Below are positions 11,501 to 20,846 of a stretch of DNA of 64,000 bases, piece by piece; the first letter of the stretch is position 1, and every line of letters begins with the position of its first letter. This DNA comes from SHZI01 sp041396045 (GTDB lineage Bacteria > Pseudomonadota > Gammaproteobacteria > Steroidobacterales > GCA-2729495), in NCBI GenBank assembly GCA_041396045.1, contig JAWKZI010000007.1:109176-173175 (forward strand), read 5' to 3'. Made by a program: the position numbers and the translations under genes. The notes below the pieces were generated by a model. It made no database searches and had not been told where the DNA came from. It saw nothing but the letters and a program-made list of their open reading frames with translations.

Positions 11501-14500
11501 GTGATCCTCTCGGATATTTCGGTTCGCCGACCCGTGTTTGCGGGGGTCTTGAGCCTGATGCTGTTGATACTCGGCATTCTGGCCGCGACCAAGCTGCCCG
11601 TACGGGAATTCCCGGACATAGACACGCCGGTAGTGTCAATTACCACGGCATATCGGGGTGCGTCCGCCGAAATCATCGAGCGCCGCATAACGCAGCCGCT
11701 GGAAGATGCCGTATCGGGAATTGCGGGCATCCAGAAGCTCACCTCATCCAGCCAGGACGAACGGTCATCCATCACTATAGAGTTTGCCCTTGATCGTGAC
11801 CCTGACGGCGCAGCCAACGATGTCAGGGAGCGGGTGACCCGAATAATTCAGCAGCTCCCGGAAGATTCGGACGTACCGGAGGTGACCAAGCAGGATCAGG
11901 GCATGGATGCCTCCATGTATGTCAGCGTGGAGAGTCAGACCCGATCACTGATGGAACTGACCGACTACGCCGACCGCAATCTGCTGGATCGCATTGCCGT
12001 TATTGACGGCGTGGCCCAGGTGCGGCTCAGTGGCGCACAAAAGAGGGCCATGCGTATCTGGCTGGACCGCGATGCCATGGCTGCACGCGGCCTGACCGTG
12101 CAAGACATCGAGAACACGCTGCGGGAGGAAAATGTTGAACTGCCAGCCGGCCGCATCGAATCGCGGCAGCGGGAATTTTCACTTCGTACGGAAACCGGCC
12201 TTACAGAGCCCGAAGCGTTCGAGGCGCTTGTCGTGGGCCGTGGACCTGATGACTACCTGATCCGGCTGGGTGAAATTGCGGATGTACGCCTGGAACCGGA
12301 AGATTCCCGGTTTTTTTCACGATCCAATCGCGTATCCGGCGTGAGCCTGGGGATCGTTCCACAGTCCAAGGCCAACATTCTGACGGTTAACAAGGCAGTC
12401 TCGGCCGAGATAAAGGACCTTCAGGCTTCATTGCCGCCAGACATCAAGGTCGGAATAAACATCGACTTTTCCACGTTTGTCGAAGAGTCGATGATCGAGG
12501 TCGTCAAAGTGCTGATTGAAGCACTGGCGATGGTCCTGATCATTATCTTCGCCTTCGTCGGTTCAGTACGTGCCACACTGATTCCGGCACTTACCATTCC
12601 TGTGGCCATCGTCTCCGCTTTTCTGGTGATGGCAGCCCTTGGCTATACGATCAATACCCTGACGCTGCTTGGACTCGTGCTGGCGATTGGACTCGTGGTC
12701 GATGACGCCATTGTGGTGCTGGAAAACATCGTTCGCCAGATGGAACTTGGCAAACCTCCGCTCCTCGCCGCAGTAGATGGCAGCCGCGAGATCGGCTTTG
12801 CCGTCGTCGCAACCACAGTTGTTCTGGTATCGGTATTCCTGCCCATTTCCTTCATGCCCGGCAATCTGGGCCGCCTGTTTGGTGAATTCGGCATATCACT
12901 GGCTGCCGCCATCGCGTTTTCCGGACTGGTGGCACTCACACTGGTACCGATGCTGTGTTCAAAGTTCTTTGCCGATGGAATACATCGTGGAAAGTTTGCC
13001 CAATGGCTTGATGACTTCTTCAAGCGACTGACGGCCCGCTACCAGTCCTCACTTGCCCGGTTTGTTCGACGACCCTGGCTGGCTGGTGCGCTGCTCCTGG
13101 CGGTCGCTGCGGTTGGCACAGTTCTCTTCAACCTGCTGCCAAGCGAGTACGCACCGGGGGAAGACCGCAACATGATGATGATGATGGTCCGCGCACCTGA
13201 GGGTGCGACCCCGGGGTACATGGATCGTCAGGTACAGATGATCGAAAGTGAACTCATGCCTCTCGTCGAGGCTGGCGAGGTCAAGCGGATAGTCGCGCGT
13301 TCGGGAACCTGGGGCGCCGGTGGCGACGTGAACACAGCATTTATCTACCTGCCTCTGGAGTCGCGGTCTTCCCGCAATCGATCGGCACAAGAGATTGCTA
13401 CACAGGTGAGGGATCAGATGGCACATATCCCGGGTGCTGTCGCCACGGTTTTTCTGCCGCCCAGTCTGGCTATCCGCTCCAGCGGTTCGGGCCTGGCCGT
13501 TGTACTCAGTGGCAACAACTACGAGGAACTGGCGGCGTGGCAGGATCAACTCATTGCAAAGGTAAACGCGGAGAACCCCAAACTGCTGGGCCTGCGTTCA
13601 GACTTCTTCCCGACAAAGCCGAAGATAAAGATCAACATAGACAGAAACCGCAGCTTCGATCTCGGGATATCCCTGCAGACCATCGGCCGGACACTGGAAA
13701 CCATGCTGGGGTCCCGGATCGTTACGACCTTCCCCGACCGGGGTGAAGAGTACAACGTGGTTCTGCAGGGGGTGCCGCGCGACAGGGCGACACCAGCCGA
13801 CCTCGAGAATATTTATGTCCGCTCACCACGCACGAATCAGCTCGTGCCTCTGGCAAATCTGGTGCAGCTGCAGGAAGTCGCCGGGCCCAAGGAGTTGAAA
13901 CGTTTCAATCAGCTGCGCTCGGTAACGCTGTCGGCCAGCCTGGCCGACGGCTACCCTCTTGGTGAGGCAGTCGACTATTTCGAGAAGCTGGTGGCTACCG
14001 AACTGCCACCCAGCGCCAGGATTGCCTTTGACGGAGAAGCTCGCGAGTTCAAGGAATCCGGTAACGCCGTGTACATAACATTCGGGCTCGCACTGCTTGT
14101 CGTGTTCCTTGTGCTGGCGGCACAGTTCGAGAGCTTCCGGCATCCGCTCATCATCATGTTAACAGTGCCGCTCGCCATTACCGGTGGTCTTGTCGGCCTG
14201 TGGTTGTTCGGATCGTCGATTAACGTCTATAGCCAGATTGGCTCGATCATCCTCATCGGGCTGGCGGCCAAGAACGGAATCCTGATCGTTGAGTTTGCCA
14301 ATCAATTGCGTGACCGCGGCGTCGAGTTTCTGGAGGCAATAACCTCCGCGGCTGCCATTCGGCTTCGACCCGTGCTGATGACCAGTCTGGTAACGGCGTT
14401 TGGTGCCGTGCCACTGATCCTGGCGTCCGGAGCCGGCGCCGAGTCCAGAAGAACGCTGGGTGCCACGGTCTTTTTCGGTGTGACGATCTCGGTATTTCTG

Positions 14501-14626
14501 ACTCTCTATCTGATCCCGGCGCTGTACGTGATGATTGCCAGGAAGACCCAGTCGCCACAACATGTAGGCCGGCTGATCGACAAGTTGAAGCAGAATGCCG
14601 CTATTCCGGCACCGAAGGCACCCTGA
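11501..14626 (+). CDS. RND multidrug efflux pump (AcrB/MexB-like)
   Basis: Proton-driven inner-membrane transporter of the HAE-1 type. 1041 residues from GTG 11501, beginning MILSDISVRRPVFAGVL; family length is about 1030-1050. Transmembrane helix 4 contains GLVVDDAIVVLEN with the paired Asp residues of the proton relay; helix 10 has AKNGILIVEFANQLRD with its Lys. Twelve membrane segments and two large periplasmic loops are apparent. It is cotranscribed with the adaptor. The substrate cannot be told from sequence. The frame is clean over 3.1 kb, in contrast to uvrA. Confidence 0.96.
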   Translation: MILSDISVRRPVFAGVLSLMLLILGILAATKLPVREFPDIDTPVVSITTAYRGASAEIIERRITQPLEDAVSGIAGIQKLTSSSQDERSSITIEFALDRDPDGAANDVRERVTRIIQQLPEDSDVPEVTKQDQGMDASMYVSVESQTRSLMELTDYADRNLLDRIAVIDGVAQVRLSGAQKRAMRIWLDRDAMAARGLTVQDIENTLREENVELPAGRIESRQREFSLRTETGLTEPEAFEALVVGRGPDDYLIRLGEIADVRLEPEDSRFFSRSNRVSGVSLGIVPQSKANILTVNKAVSAEIKDLQASLPPDIKVGINIDFSTFVEESMIEVVKVLIEALAMVLIIIFAFVGSVRATLIPALTIPVAIVSAFLVMAALGYTINTLTLLGLVLAIGLVVDDAIVVLENIVRQMELGKPPLLAAVDGSREIGFAVVATTVVLVSVFLPISFMPGNLGRLFGEFGISLAAAIAFSGLVALTLVPMLCSKFFADGIHRGKFAQWLDDFFKRLTARYQSSLARFVRRPWLAGALLLAVAAVGTVLFNLLPSEYAPGEDRNMMMMMVRAPEGATPGYMDRQVQMIESELMPLVEAGEVKRIVARSGTWGAGGDVNTAFIYLPLESRSSRNRSAQEIATQVRDQMAHIPGAVATVFLPPSLAIRSSGSGLAVVLSGNNYEELAAWQDQLIAKVNAENPKLLGLRSDFFPTKPKIKINIDRNRSFDLGISLQTIGRTLETMLGSRIVTTFPDRGEEYNVVLQGVPRDRATPADLENIYVRSPRTNQLVPLANLVQLQEVAGPKELKRFNQLRSVTLSASLADGYPLGEAVDYFEKLVATELPPSARIAFDGEAREFKESGNAVYITFGLALLVVFLVLAAQFESFRHPLIIMLTVPLAITGGLVGLWLFGSSINVYSQIGSIILIGLAAKNGILIVEFANQLRDRGVEFLEAITSAAAIRLRPVLMTSLVTAFGAVPLILASGAGAESRRTLGATVFFGVTISVFLTLYLIPALYVMIARKTQSPQHVGRLIDKLKQNAAIPAPKAP

Positions 14627-14697
14627 CTGTCTGCCGACCTGCTCCGGCTAATCTGATCGGGCTGGATTGTGCTCTGGCCAAACCAGTCCGGACCCGG

Positions 14698-16044
14698 CTA
14701 TTCCGGATACGTGAACGGCTCTGTCATTGCACCGTCAAGCTTGGCGATCCGGCCGCCCTTCATCACAAAATCAATCCGTCGCAGTACGGAAATATTTGCC
14801 AGTGGGTCGCCACTAACCGCAATCAGATCAGCAACTTTCCCGGGCACCAGGGTGCCAACATCAGCGCCCAGGCCCAACAGGTCCGCCGCTGATACCGTGG
14901 CAGACCGGATGGCATCAGCCGTCGTCATGCCGAACTGCACCATGTACTCGAACTCTTTGGCATTGTCCCCGTGGGAAAAAGTACCCGCGTCGGTTCCGAA
15001 CGCAATTTTTACGCCTGCCTTGTAAGCCCGCTCGAAGGCCTTGTACTCATTGCGCAGCTTGACCGACGGTGGATCCGGAATACGGAAGATTGGCGGCGGA
15101 TAGCTCGCCGACAAGGTCGGCACCAGGTAGGTACCCGCCTTCTTCATCAGGGCAATCCCCTCATCGTCGAGCAGAAATCCATGCTCGATGGAATCTACCC
15201 CGGCATGCACGGCTTGCTTGATGGCAACCGGTGAATAGGCATGGGCGGCAACCTTGAGCCCCACGAGATGGGCGGTTGCCACGATGGCTTCGATCTCGTC
15301 GGGAAACAGCTGTGGCTCAAGACCGGTGTTTGAGGCAAAGCCACCCGTTGCCGTTACCTTGATGACATCGGCACCCAGCTTGTACTGGTAGCGCACTGCC
15401 CGGCGGCACTCGATCGCACCGTCACAAGTGCCCTCCCGGAGCCGTGCGGCGGCGTCGGCAGTCTGGTCCAGAGGCAAGCCGTCGCCATGCCCTCCGGTTA
15501 CTGCCAGGGCCGATCCCGACACCAGAATGCGAGGCCCGAGCAATCTGCCCTGGTTGATTGCATTTCTGACGGCGAATACCGATTGGTCGTCGGAACCAAG
15601 ATCGCGCACGGTTGTGAACCCGGCCGCCAGATTTCGGCGGGCAAAGATGACCGCATTGACCGTATATTCAGCGGCACTTGGAGGGTTTCGGTCGCCCCGC
15701 TCTGTGCGATGCCTGCTGAATGTCGGTTCACTGCGCAGATGCACATGGGAATCTATCAGGCCCGGCAAGACAAAGCGGTCGGAAAGGTCGACCACTGCTA
15801 CCGTCCCTTTAGACGCGGGATCAAGGTCGGCAGCCGTTATAAACCCTGAAACCACGCGCTCGACACGATCGTTGTGGACCACGACTGTCATGTTCTTGCG
15901 GACCGGCTCACCGGGCACGGCAAGCAACGTTCCTGCGTGGACCAGCACATATCGCTCTGGTTCGGTCGGGGCGGCAGTGCCAATGACCGGCATTAACGCA
16001 ATCGCACTAAAGATGATCGCCGCCGCAAAAATCTGCCGTTTCAT
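14698..16044 (-). CDS. Exported metal-dependent amidohydrolase
   Basis: 448 residues from ATG 16044 (AGGGGGA ten bases upstream); the longer in-frame start at 16119 adds a stretch that does not look like a signal peptide. The N-terminus MKRQIFAAAIIFSAIALMP is a Sec signal. Amidohydrolase landmarks: GLIDSHVHL (metal HxH), DVIKVTATGG with the candidate bridging Lys, AAHAYSP and SIEHGFL with metal His residues, and FGTDAGTFSHG with the catalytic Asp. The closest family as I recall is imidazolonepropionase-like/Xaa-Pro dipeptidase-type amidohydrolases; the substrate is unknown. It stands alone on the minus strand. Confidence 0.88.
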   Translation of the reverse strand: MKRQIFAAAIIFSAIALMPVIGTAAPTEPERYVLVHAGTLLAVPGEPVRKNMTVVVHNDRVERVVSGFITAADLDPASKGTVAVVDLSDRFVLPGLIDSHVHLRSEPTFSRHRTERGDRNPPSAAEYTVNAVIFARRNLAAGFTTVRDLGSDDQSVFAVRNAINQGRLLGPRILVSGSALAVTGGHGDGLPLDQTADAAARLREGTCDGAIECRRAVRYQYKLGADVIKVTATGGFASNTGLEPQLFPDEIEAIVATAHLVGLKVAAHAYSPVAIKQAVHAGVDSIEHGFLLDDEGIALMKKAGTYLVPTLSASYPPPIFRIPDPPSVKLRNEYKAFERAYKAGVKIAFGTDAGTFSHGDNAKEFEYMVQFGMTTADAIRSATVSAADLLGLGADVGTLVPGKVADLIAVSGDPLANISVLRRIDFVMKGGRIAKLDGAMTEPFTYPE

Positions 16045-16209
16045 GGCTCTGATTCCCCCTCTGTTAGGTGCCGGCCGCACAGTCCCGACGTGACATGATA
16101 ATGGACCATGGCCTGACAAATGACCGTTACCCCCTTGGACTCAATGGCGTGTTGCCGGACAATAAGCCAGTATCAACCCAAGAGCCAAAGCGCCATCTAG
16201 GAACTGTAC

Positions 16210-17532
16210 ATGTCACGTTACAACATTGGATCGGTTATTTGTGTGGGCCTGGTCGCTTCCATCGTCGGACTATTGCCCGCCTACGGAGCACCAACCAGTT
16301 CTGCTACCACCGACAAGCCAGTCAGCTCGGCCGGAACCGATAACCTGGAGAACTTGCCAATCGGCGACCCTGCACGGCGAGAATTTCAGGCGCCCCTCGT
16401 ACTGGACGGCGTTACCAACACCAGCACCCGGAAGGTCATCGGTCCTTCCGAAATGGCCTCGCAGCTTAAGGATGTTGGCATTCTGTTCCTCGGCGAGAAT
16501 CACACGAACGAAGAGTTTCATGACGTCCAGCTCCAGACTATTCAGGCACTCCACGAGGCGGGCCGCGATGTCCTGATCGGCCTTGAAATGCTGCCTTATA
16601 CGGAACAGAAGGTTCTGGACAACTGGACCGCCGGGCAGTACACCGAAACCGAGTTTCTGAAGGCTGCGGACTGGTACCAGAACTGGGGCCATCACTTTAA
16701 TTACTACCGCGAAATTTTCCGTTACGCACGCGACAACAAATTGCCGATGTATGGCGTGAATACCCCGCGGGATGTCGTAAAGCGCATTCGTGCCGACGGA
16801 TTTGACGCACTACGTCCTGGCGAGCGGGCGCACTTTCCGCCGAAATTTGCAGCGGAGAGCGACGAACATCGACGCATGTATCGGGCCAATTTCAGTGCCG
16901 ACGACACACTGCACATGAATGCCGCCGCGCTGGATGGGCTTTACAGGGCCCAGACGACCTGGGATGCCACGATGGGCTGGAATGCGCTGGAGGCGTTGCG
17001 CGCCCGTGGGAATGACAAGAAGTCGATCATGGTCGTGCTGCTGGGTTCCGGCCACGTCATTTACGGGCTGGGCGCAGAGCGTCAGATCGACCCCTGGTAC
17101 GACGGCAAGATTGCGTCGCTGGTGCCGGTGCCGGTTATTGACGAGACCGGCAAGGCCGTACCATCCGTTCGGGCATCGTACGCATCGTATATCTGGGGGC
17201 TACCGCAGCAGCGCGAACCCCACTACCCGGTACTTGGCGTCTCACTGATGGGCAAGATGGGCAAGGAACCCAGACAGATTATCGAGGTTAGCAAGGACTC
17301 CGTTGCCGAACGGGCCGGCATCCAGGTGGGCGATGTTCTGGAGCGTTTTGGCGACACCCCCATCAAGACCGAGACCGAATTCAGGCGCCTGGTTGCCGGT
17401 CTGCGCTGGGGTGATGTGGTGCCGGTGACTGTGCGCCGCAAGGACGCATCGCTGACGCTGAGCGTACCGGTGCGGCGGGTACGTCCGGCGGCATGCAGTG
17501 CCGCAGACCCTGGCGCAACCAACCCGGGCTAG
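16210..17532 (+). CDS. Exported ChaN-family protein with C-terminal PDZ domain
   Basis: 440 residues. Signal peptide: MSRYNIGSVICVGLVASIVG, then a linker rich in Ser/Thr/Ala. Residues about 80-315 are a ChaN (DUF399, Tiki-related) domain, recognisable by LFLGENHTNEEFHDVQLQ near the start, ADWYQNWGHHFNYYREI, YGVNTPRDVV and LLGSGHVIYGLG. ChaN in Campylobacter is a heme-binding lipoprotein; no lipobox is seen here. Residues about 350-430 form a PDZ domain (VAERAGIQVGDVLERFGD). The two-domain architecture suggests peptide or protein recognition tied to the ChaN fold. The stop codon lies inside a tandem repeat. Confidence 0.85.
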   Translation: MSRYNIGSVICVGLVASIVGLLPAYGAPTSSATTDKPVSSAGTDNLENLPIGDPARREFQAPLVLDGVTNTSTRKVIGPSEMASQLKDVGILFLGENHTNEEFHDVQLQTIQALHEAGRDVLIGLEMLPYTEQKVLDNWTAGQYTETEFLKAADWYQNWGHHFNYYREIFRYARDNKLPMYGVNTPRDVVKRIRADGFDALRPGERAHFPPKFAAESDEHRRMYRANFSADDTLHMNAAALDGLYRAQTTWDATMGWNALEALRARGNDKKSIMVVLLGSGHVIYGLGAERQIDPWYDGKIASLVPVPVIDETGKAVPSVRASYASYIWGLPQQREPHYPVLGVSLMGKMGKEPRQIIEVSKDSVAERAGIQVGDVLERFGDTPIKTETEFRRLVAGLRWGDVVPVTVRRKDASLTLSVPVRRVRPAACSAADPGATNPG

Positions 17533-17564
17533 GTCAACCCGGGCCAGGCCAACCCGGGCCAGGA
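17520..17564. repeat. Three 15-bp tandem repeats across the ChaN-PDZ stop codon
   Basis: Three units of CAACCCGGGCYAGGN (17520-17534, 17535-17549, 17550-17564). The TAG stop of the upstream gene is formed by the one T/C difference in the first unit; the other units would read through in that frame. Confidence 0.9.
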
Positions 17565-17621
17565 AAGGGACATAGCGCCTTCCAGAGGACCCGGCGGGAA
17601 CATTCGATTGGAGTTCAAGCT

Positions 17622-17656
17622 GATGGTGGCCGGACCTGAAATGGCCGGCCACCATC
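17622..17656. other. 12-bp inverted repeat between convergent genes
   Basis: Perfect 12-bp stem 17622-17633 with 17645-17656, 11-base loop, located between the plus-strand ChaN-PDZ gene and the end of the alpha operon (rplQ) on minus. There is no T run on either side, so it is not a classical terminator, but its position suits a bidirectional stop or mRNA 3'-end protection. Confidence 0.6.
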
Positions 17657-17684
17657 GGTGGAATTAACGAGGCGCCTGGCTGGA

Positions 17685-18170
17685 CTAGCCGGCGGCAGCC
17701 TTCTTCTTCTTTGTTGCTACCTTTGTCGCCGCTTTTGGTGCTGCCTTCTTCACTGCTTTCTTTGCCTTGCCCTTGACGTCGTCAACTGGCGTTGCGCCGT
17801 CAGCCACTGCGGCCGCCTTGTCGGTCAGCATGACCAGGGCCATGGGGGCTGCGTCACCCGCACGAAAACCCATCTTCAGGATGCGCAGATAGCCGCCGGG
17901 ACGGGCCTTGAAACGGGGGCCGAGGTCGTTGAACAGCTTGCCGACTGCCGGTCGGTCCCGAAGCCGTGAAAACGCCAGGCGCCGATTGGCCAGACCATCT
18001 GTTTTGGCAAGGGTAATCAGTGGCTCGACGACCCGGCGCAATTCCTTGGCCTTGGGCACCGTCGTGCGAATGGTCTCTTCACGAATCAGCGATGCCGCCA
18101 TGTTTCGGTACATGGCAGTCCTGTGGCTACTCTTCCTGCCAAGGGCTCGGCCGGCCTTTCGGTGCATCAT
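17685..18170 (-). CDS. rplQ: 50S ribosomal protein L17
   Basis: 161 residues; the first 115 or so match L17 (MMHRKAGRALGRKSSHR, LRRVVEPLITLAK, LFNDLGPRF, GGYLRILKMGFRAGD). L17 lines the polypeptide exit tunnel region. The E. coli protein is 127 residues; the extra C-terminus here is a Lys/Ala-rich tail (KGKAKKAVKKAAPKAA and onward), low in complexity. Last gene of the alpha operon, downstream of rpoA. Confidence 0.97.
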   Translation of the reverse strand: MMHRKAGRALGRKSSHRTAMYRNMAASLIREETIRTTVPKAKELRRVVEPLITLAKTDGLANRRLAFSRLRDRPAVGKLFNDLGPRFKARPGGYLRILKMGFRAGDAAPMALVMLTDKAAAVADGATPVDDVKGKAKKAVKKAAPKAATKVATKKKKAAAG

Positions 18171-18220
18171 CGCTAGAACTTCCGTTTCGTCTCACTAAAC
18201 CTGTCTTCGCCTGATCTGTT

Positions 18221-19222
18221 TCAGGCAACCTTGTCGTCGTGCTTGACCAGATCGGGTGGTGGCCAATTCTCAAGACGCATACCCAATGACAGCCCATGGC
18301 TTTCCAGGACTTCCTTGATCTCGGTAAGCGACTTCTTGCCAAGATTTGGTGTGCGAAGCAGTTCTACTTCGGTGCGCTGCACCAGATCACCGATATAGTT
18401 GATGTTTTCGGCCTTCAGGCAGTTGGCGGAACGTACCGTTAATTCCAGTTCGTCGACCGGACGCAACAGTATTGGTTCGATCTGGGACTCGGCGGCAGTG
18501 GCTGTTGCCTCATCCTGCCCGCGAAGCTCAAGGAATACATCAAGCTGATCCTTGAGGATCGTGCCGGCGCGACGAATCGCGTCTTCAGGATCGATCGTGC
18601 CGTTGGTTTCAACATCCAGGACGAGTTTGTCCAGATCGGTACGCTGCTCAACACGTGCGGACTCGACCGTATACGTGACCTTGCGAACCGGACTGAAAGA
18701 GGCGTCCAGCCGCAAGCGGCCAATGCTGGTGGTTTGCTCTTCCGGATCCTGCTGCGTGACTGCAGCACGATAGCCACGACCGCGCTCGATCGTCAGCATC
18801 ATCTTCAACTCACCGTCATTGGTAAGGTTGGCAATGACATGCTTCGGGTTGACGACCTCGACGTCATGGTCGGTCATGATATCGCCGGCGGTGACCGGCC
18901 CCGGGCCCTTGCGATGTACGGACAGCTCGATTCTGTCGCGGGAGTGCATGCGGATTGCCACACCCTTGAGATTCAGAAGAATCTCCACGACATCCTCCTG
19001 GACGCCCTCAATACTCGTGTATTCGTGCAGAACACCCTCAATCTCGGCTTCCACCACGGCGGCGCCAGGCATGCTCGACAGCAGCACACGTCTCAGGGCA
19101 TTGCCCAGGGTATGACCGAAGCCGCGCTCAAGTGGTTCGATGACAATGCGCGCACGATTACCCGTTTCCGCCTGAACCCGGACACTGCGTGGCTTTAAAA
19201 ATTCGCTGATGGATGGCTGCAT
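18221..19222 (-). CDS. rpoA: RNA polymerase subunit alpha
   Basis: 333 residues. The N-terminal dimerisation domain shows GFGHTLGNALRRVLLSSMPG; the C-terminal domain (about 250-333), which binds UP elements and activators, shows RSANCLKAENINYIGDLVQ and TPNLGKKSLTEIKEVLE. AGGAGG lies just upstream of ATG 19222. Clean reading frame. Confidence 0.98.
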   Translation of the reverse strand: MQPSISEFLKPRSVRVQAETGNRARIVIEPLERGFGHTLGNALRRVLLSSMPGAAVVEAEIEGVLHEYTSIEGVQEDVVEILLNLKGVAIRMHSRDRIELSVHRKGPGPVTAGDIMTDHDVEVVNPKHVIANLTNDGELKMMLTIERGRGYRAAVTQQDPEEQTTSIGRLRLDASFSPVRKVTYTVESARVEQRTDLDKLVLDVETNGTIDPEDAIRRAGTILKDQLDVFLELRGQDEATATAAESQIEPILLRPVDELELTVRSANCLKAENINYIGDLVQRTEVELLRTPNLGKKSLTEIKEVLESHGLSLGMRLENWPPPDLVKHDDKVA

Positions 19223-19286
19223 TTAACAGGCCTCCTAAATTGACTGGACCTGATGTACGACGGTAAAAATTGCGTCTGGCTTCTAC

Positions 19287-19910
19287 TTACTTGGAATAGA
19301 GCTCAACTACGAGGTTCTCATTGACGTCCGGCAGTATGTCGTCACGCGTTGGCAAGCTCTTGAAGGTGCCGGCCAGAGCCTGTTCGTCAACTTCGATCCA
19401 CTCTGGAAATCCGATCTGACTGGCCACGGCCATCGCGTTCTTGATTCGGGACTGGGCCTTGGCCTTCTCGCAGACCTCGATCTTGTCTCCAGCGACCACC
19501 TGACAGGATGGAATATTGACCAGCTTGCCATTGACCCTGATTGCGCAGTGGCCCACCAGCTGGCGCGCTTCCGCCCGGGTTGCGGCAAAGCCCATCCGGT
19601 AAACCACGTTGTCCAGCCGGCCTTCCAGCAGTTTCAGAAGGTTTTCGCCGGTGGAGCCCTTCATTCGCGTTGCCTTGTGATAGGCATTGCGGAATTGCCG
19701 CTCCAGTACGCCGTACATCCGCCGCAGCTTTTGCTTTTCGCGAAGCTGTACGCCGTAGTTTGAGAGTCTGGGTTTTCTTGCACCTTGCTGGGTACCCGGT
19801 GGAGTATCAAGTTTGCACTTGGACTCCAGGGGTTTGGCGCTGCTCTTCAGGAAAAGGTCGGTACCTTCCCGTCGGGCGAGCTTGCAAGTTGGTCCGCGAT
19901 ATCTGGCCAT
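19287..19910 (-). CDS. rpsD: 30S ribosomal protein S4
   Basis: 207 residues (E. coli 206). Begins MARYRGPTCKLARREGTDLF; the S4 RNA-binding domain (about 97-160) includes LDNVVYRMGFAATRAEARQL. Primary 16S rRNA binder; in E. coli S4 also represses the alpha operon. No leader equivalent was identified with confidence upstream of rpsM here. Confidence 0.98.
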   Translation of the reverse strand: MARYRGPTCKLARREGTDLFLKSSAKPLESKCKLDTPPGTQQGARKPRLSNYGVQLREKQKLRRMYGVLERQFRNAYHKATRMKGSTGENLLKLLEGRLDNVVYRMGFAATRAEARQLVGHCAIRVNGKLVNIPSCQVVAGDKIEVCEKAKAQSRIKNAMAVASQIGFPEWIEVDEQALAGTFKSLPTRDDILPDVNENLVVELYSK

Positions 19911-19922
19911 GCTGTGTTGTCC

Positions 19923-20427
19923 TTAGACGCGCCGCTTCTTGGGCGGACGGCACCCGTTGTGGGGTATGGGTGTGATGTCTTCGATGTTGCTGATTCGAAA
20001 GCCCACAGAATTCAGTGAGCGAACGGCAGATTCCCGCCCTGGTCCTGGGCCACTGACAAATACTTCGAGCGACTTCAGGCCGTATTCAAGTGCCCCCTGG
20101 CCGGCGCGTTCGGCTGCAACCTGTGCTGCGAACGGCGTGCTTCTTCCGCGACCCTTTGAAACCACTGCTGCCGGCTGTTGCCCAGCTCAGTGTATTGCCT
20201 TGCCGATCGGTGATGGTGATGATCGTGTTGTTGAATGTCGAATGGATGTGCGCGATCCCCTCTACCACGAGCCGCTTGGACTTCTTGCGTGCCTTGCCCG
20301 CAGCCACATCGCTGGCAGCAGTCGCAGCAGCGGTGGGCCCAGAGGCAGTGGTCTCAGGGCGGTGGACGCAGTAGATGTTGCCGGCGACGCTGCCGGTGCG
20401 TCCGGGTGCTGCTGGATCTTGTGCCAT
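19923..20427 (-). CDS. rpsK: 30S ribosomal protein S11, one frameshift
   Basis: Two overlapping frames together give S11: N-terminal part from ATG 20427 to FKGSRK, then STPFAAQVAAERAG to NGCRPPKKRRV ending at 19923. One extra A near 20144 joins them; the conserved sequence around it makes an indel error likely. The apparent protein is about 167 residues against 129 in E. coli, because an Ala/Thr-rich stretch of about 35 residues sits between MAQDPAAPGR and KARKKSKRLVVEGIAHIH. Part of that stretch (with Cys and His residues) could be out of frame. Confidence 0.93.
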
Positions 20428-20487
20428 CTATATTCTCTATAACTCTCTTGTGGTCTGGGTTTGTCAGCTGGTCGACTGCTTCCGCTT

Positions 20488-20845
20488 TTACTTGCGGATA
20501 GCTCGACGCCGGCCCTTTACAGGTACGCGCGTTGGTGCGTGTCCTTTGGCCTCGCATGGGCAGACCCTTGCGGTGCCGGATGCCGCGGTAGCAGCCAAGG
20601 TCCATCAGGCGCTTGATACTCATGGATACTTCGCGCCGCAGATCGCCCTCGACGGGGAATCGCGCAATTTCAGCGCGAATCCGTTCTACCATCGGGTTCA
20701 CTGAGGTCCTTGACCTTGACGTTTGGCTCTATGCCAGCCGCCGCGCACACGGTCAGGGCCCGGTTGCGGCCAATGCCAAAAATGTGGGTTAGTGCATTCC
20801 AACGTGTTTGTTCGTCGGAATATTGATACCCGCTATACGTGCCAT
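20488..20845 (-). CDS. rpsM: 30S ribosomal protein S13, several frameshifts
   Basis: The ATG at 20845 starts MARIAGINIPTNKHVG; the middle (VERIRAEIARFPVEGDLRRE, SIKRLMDLGCYRGIRHRKG) is in another frame; the end RRAIRK-stop at 20488-20490 needs one more shift. Three single-base lesions, near 20795, 20700 and 20510, restore a normal S13 of about 118 residues. S13 contacts the P-site tRNA and the central bridge to the 50S. Sequence error is the likely cause because the gene is essential. Confidence 0.9.
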
Positions 20846-20846
20846 C

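Noticed and set aside
17520..17564. CRISPR-like array
   Set aside because: Only three contiguous 15-bp units with no spacers; it is a simple tandem repeat. No CRISPR array was seen in the window.
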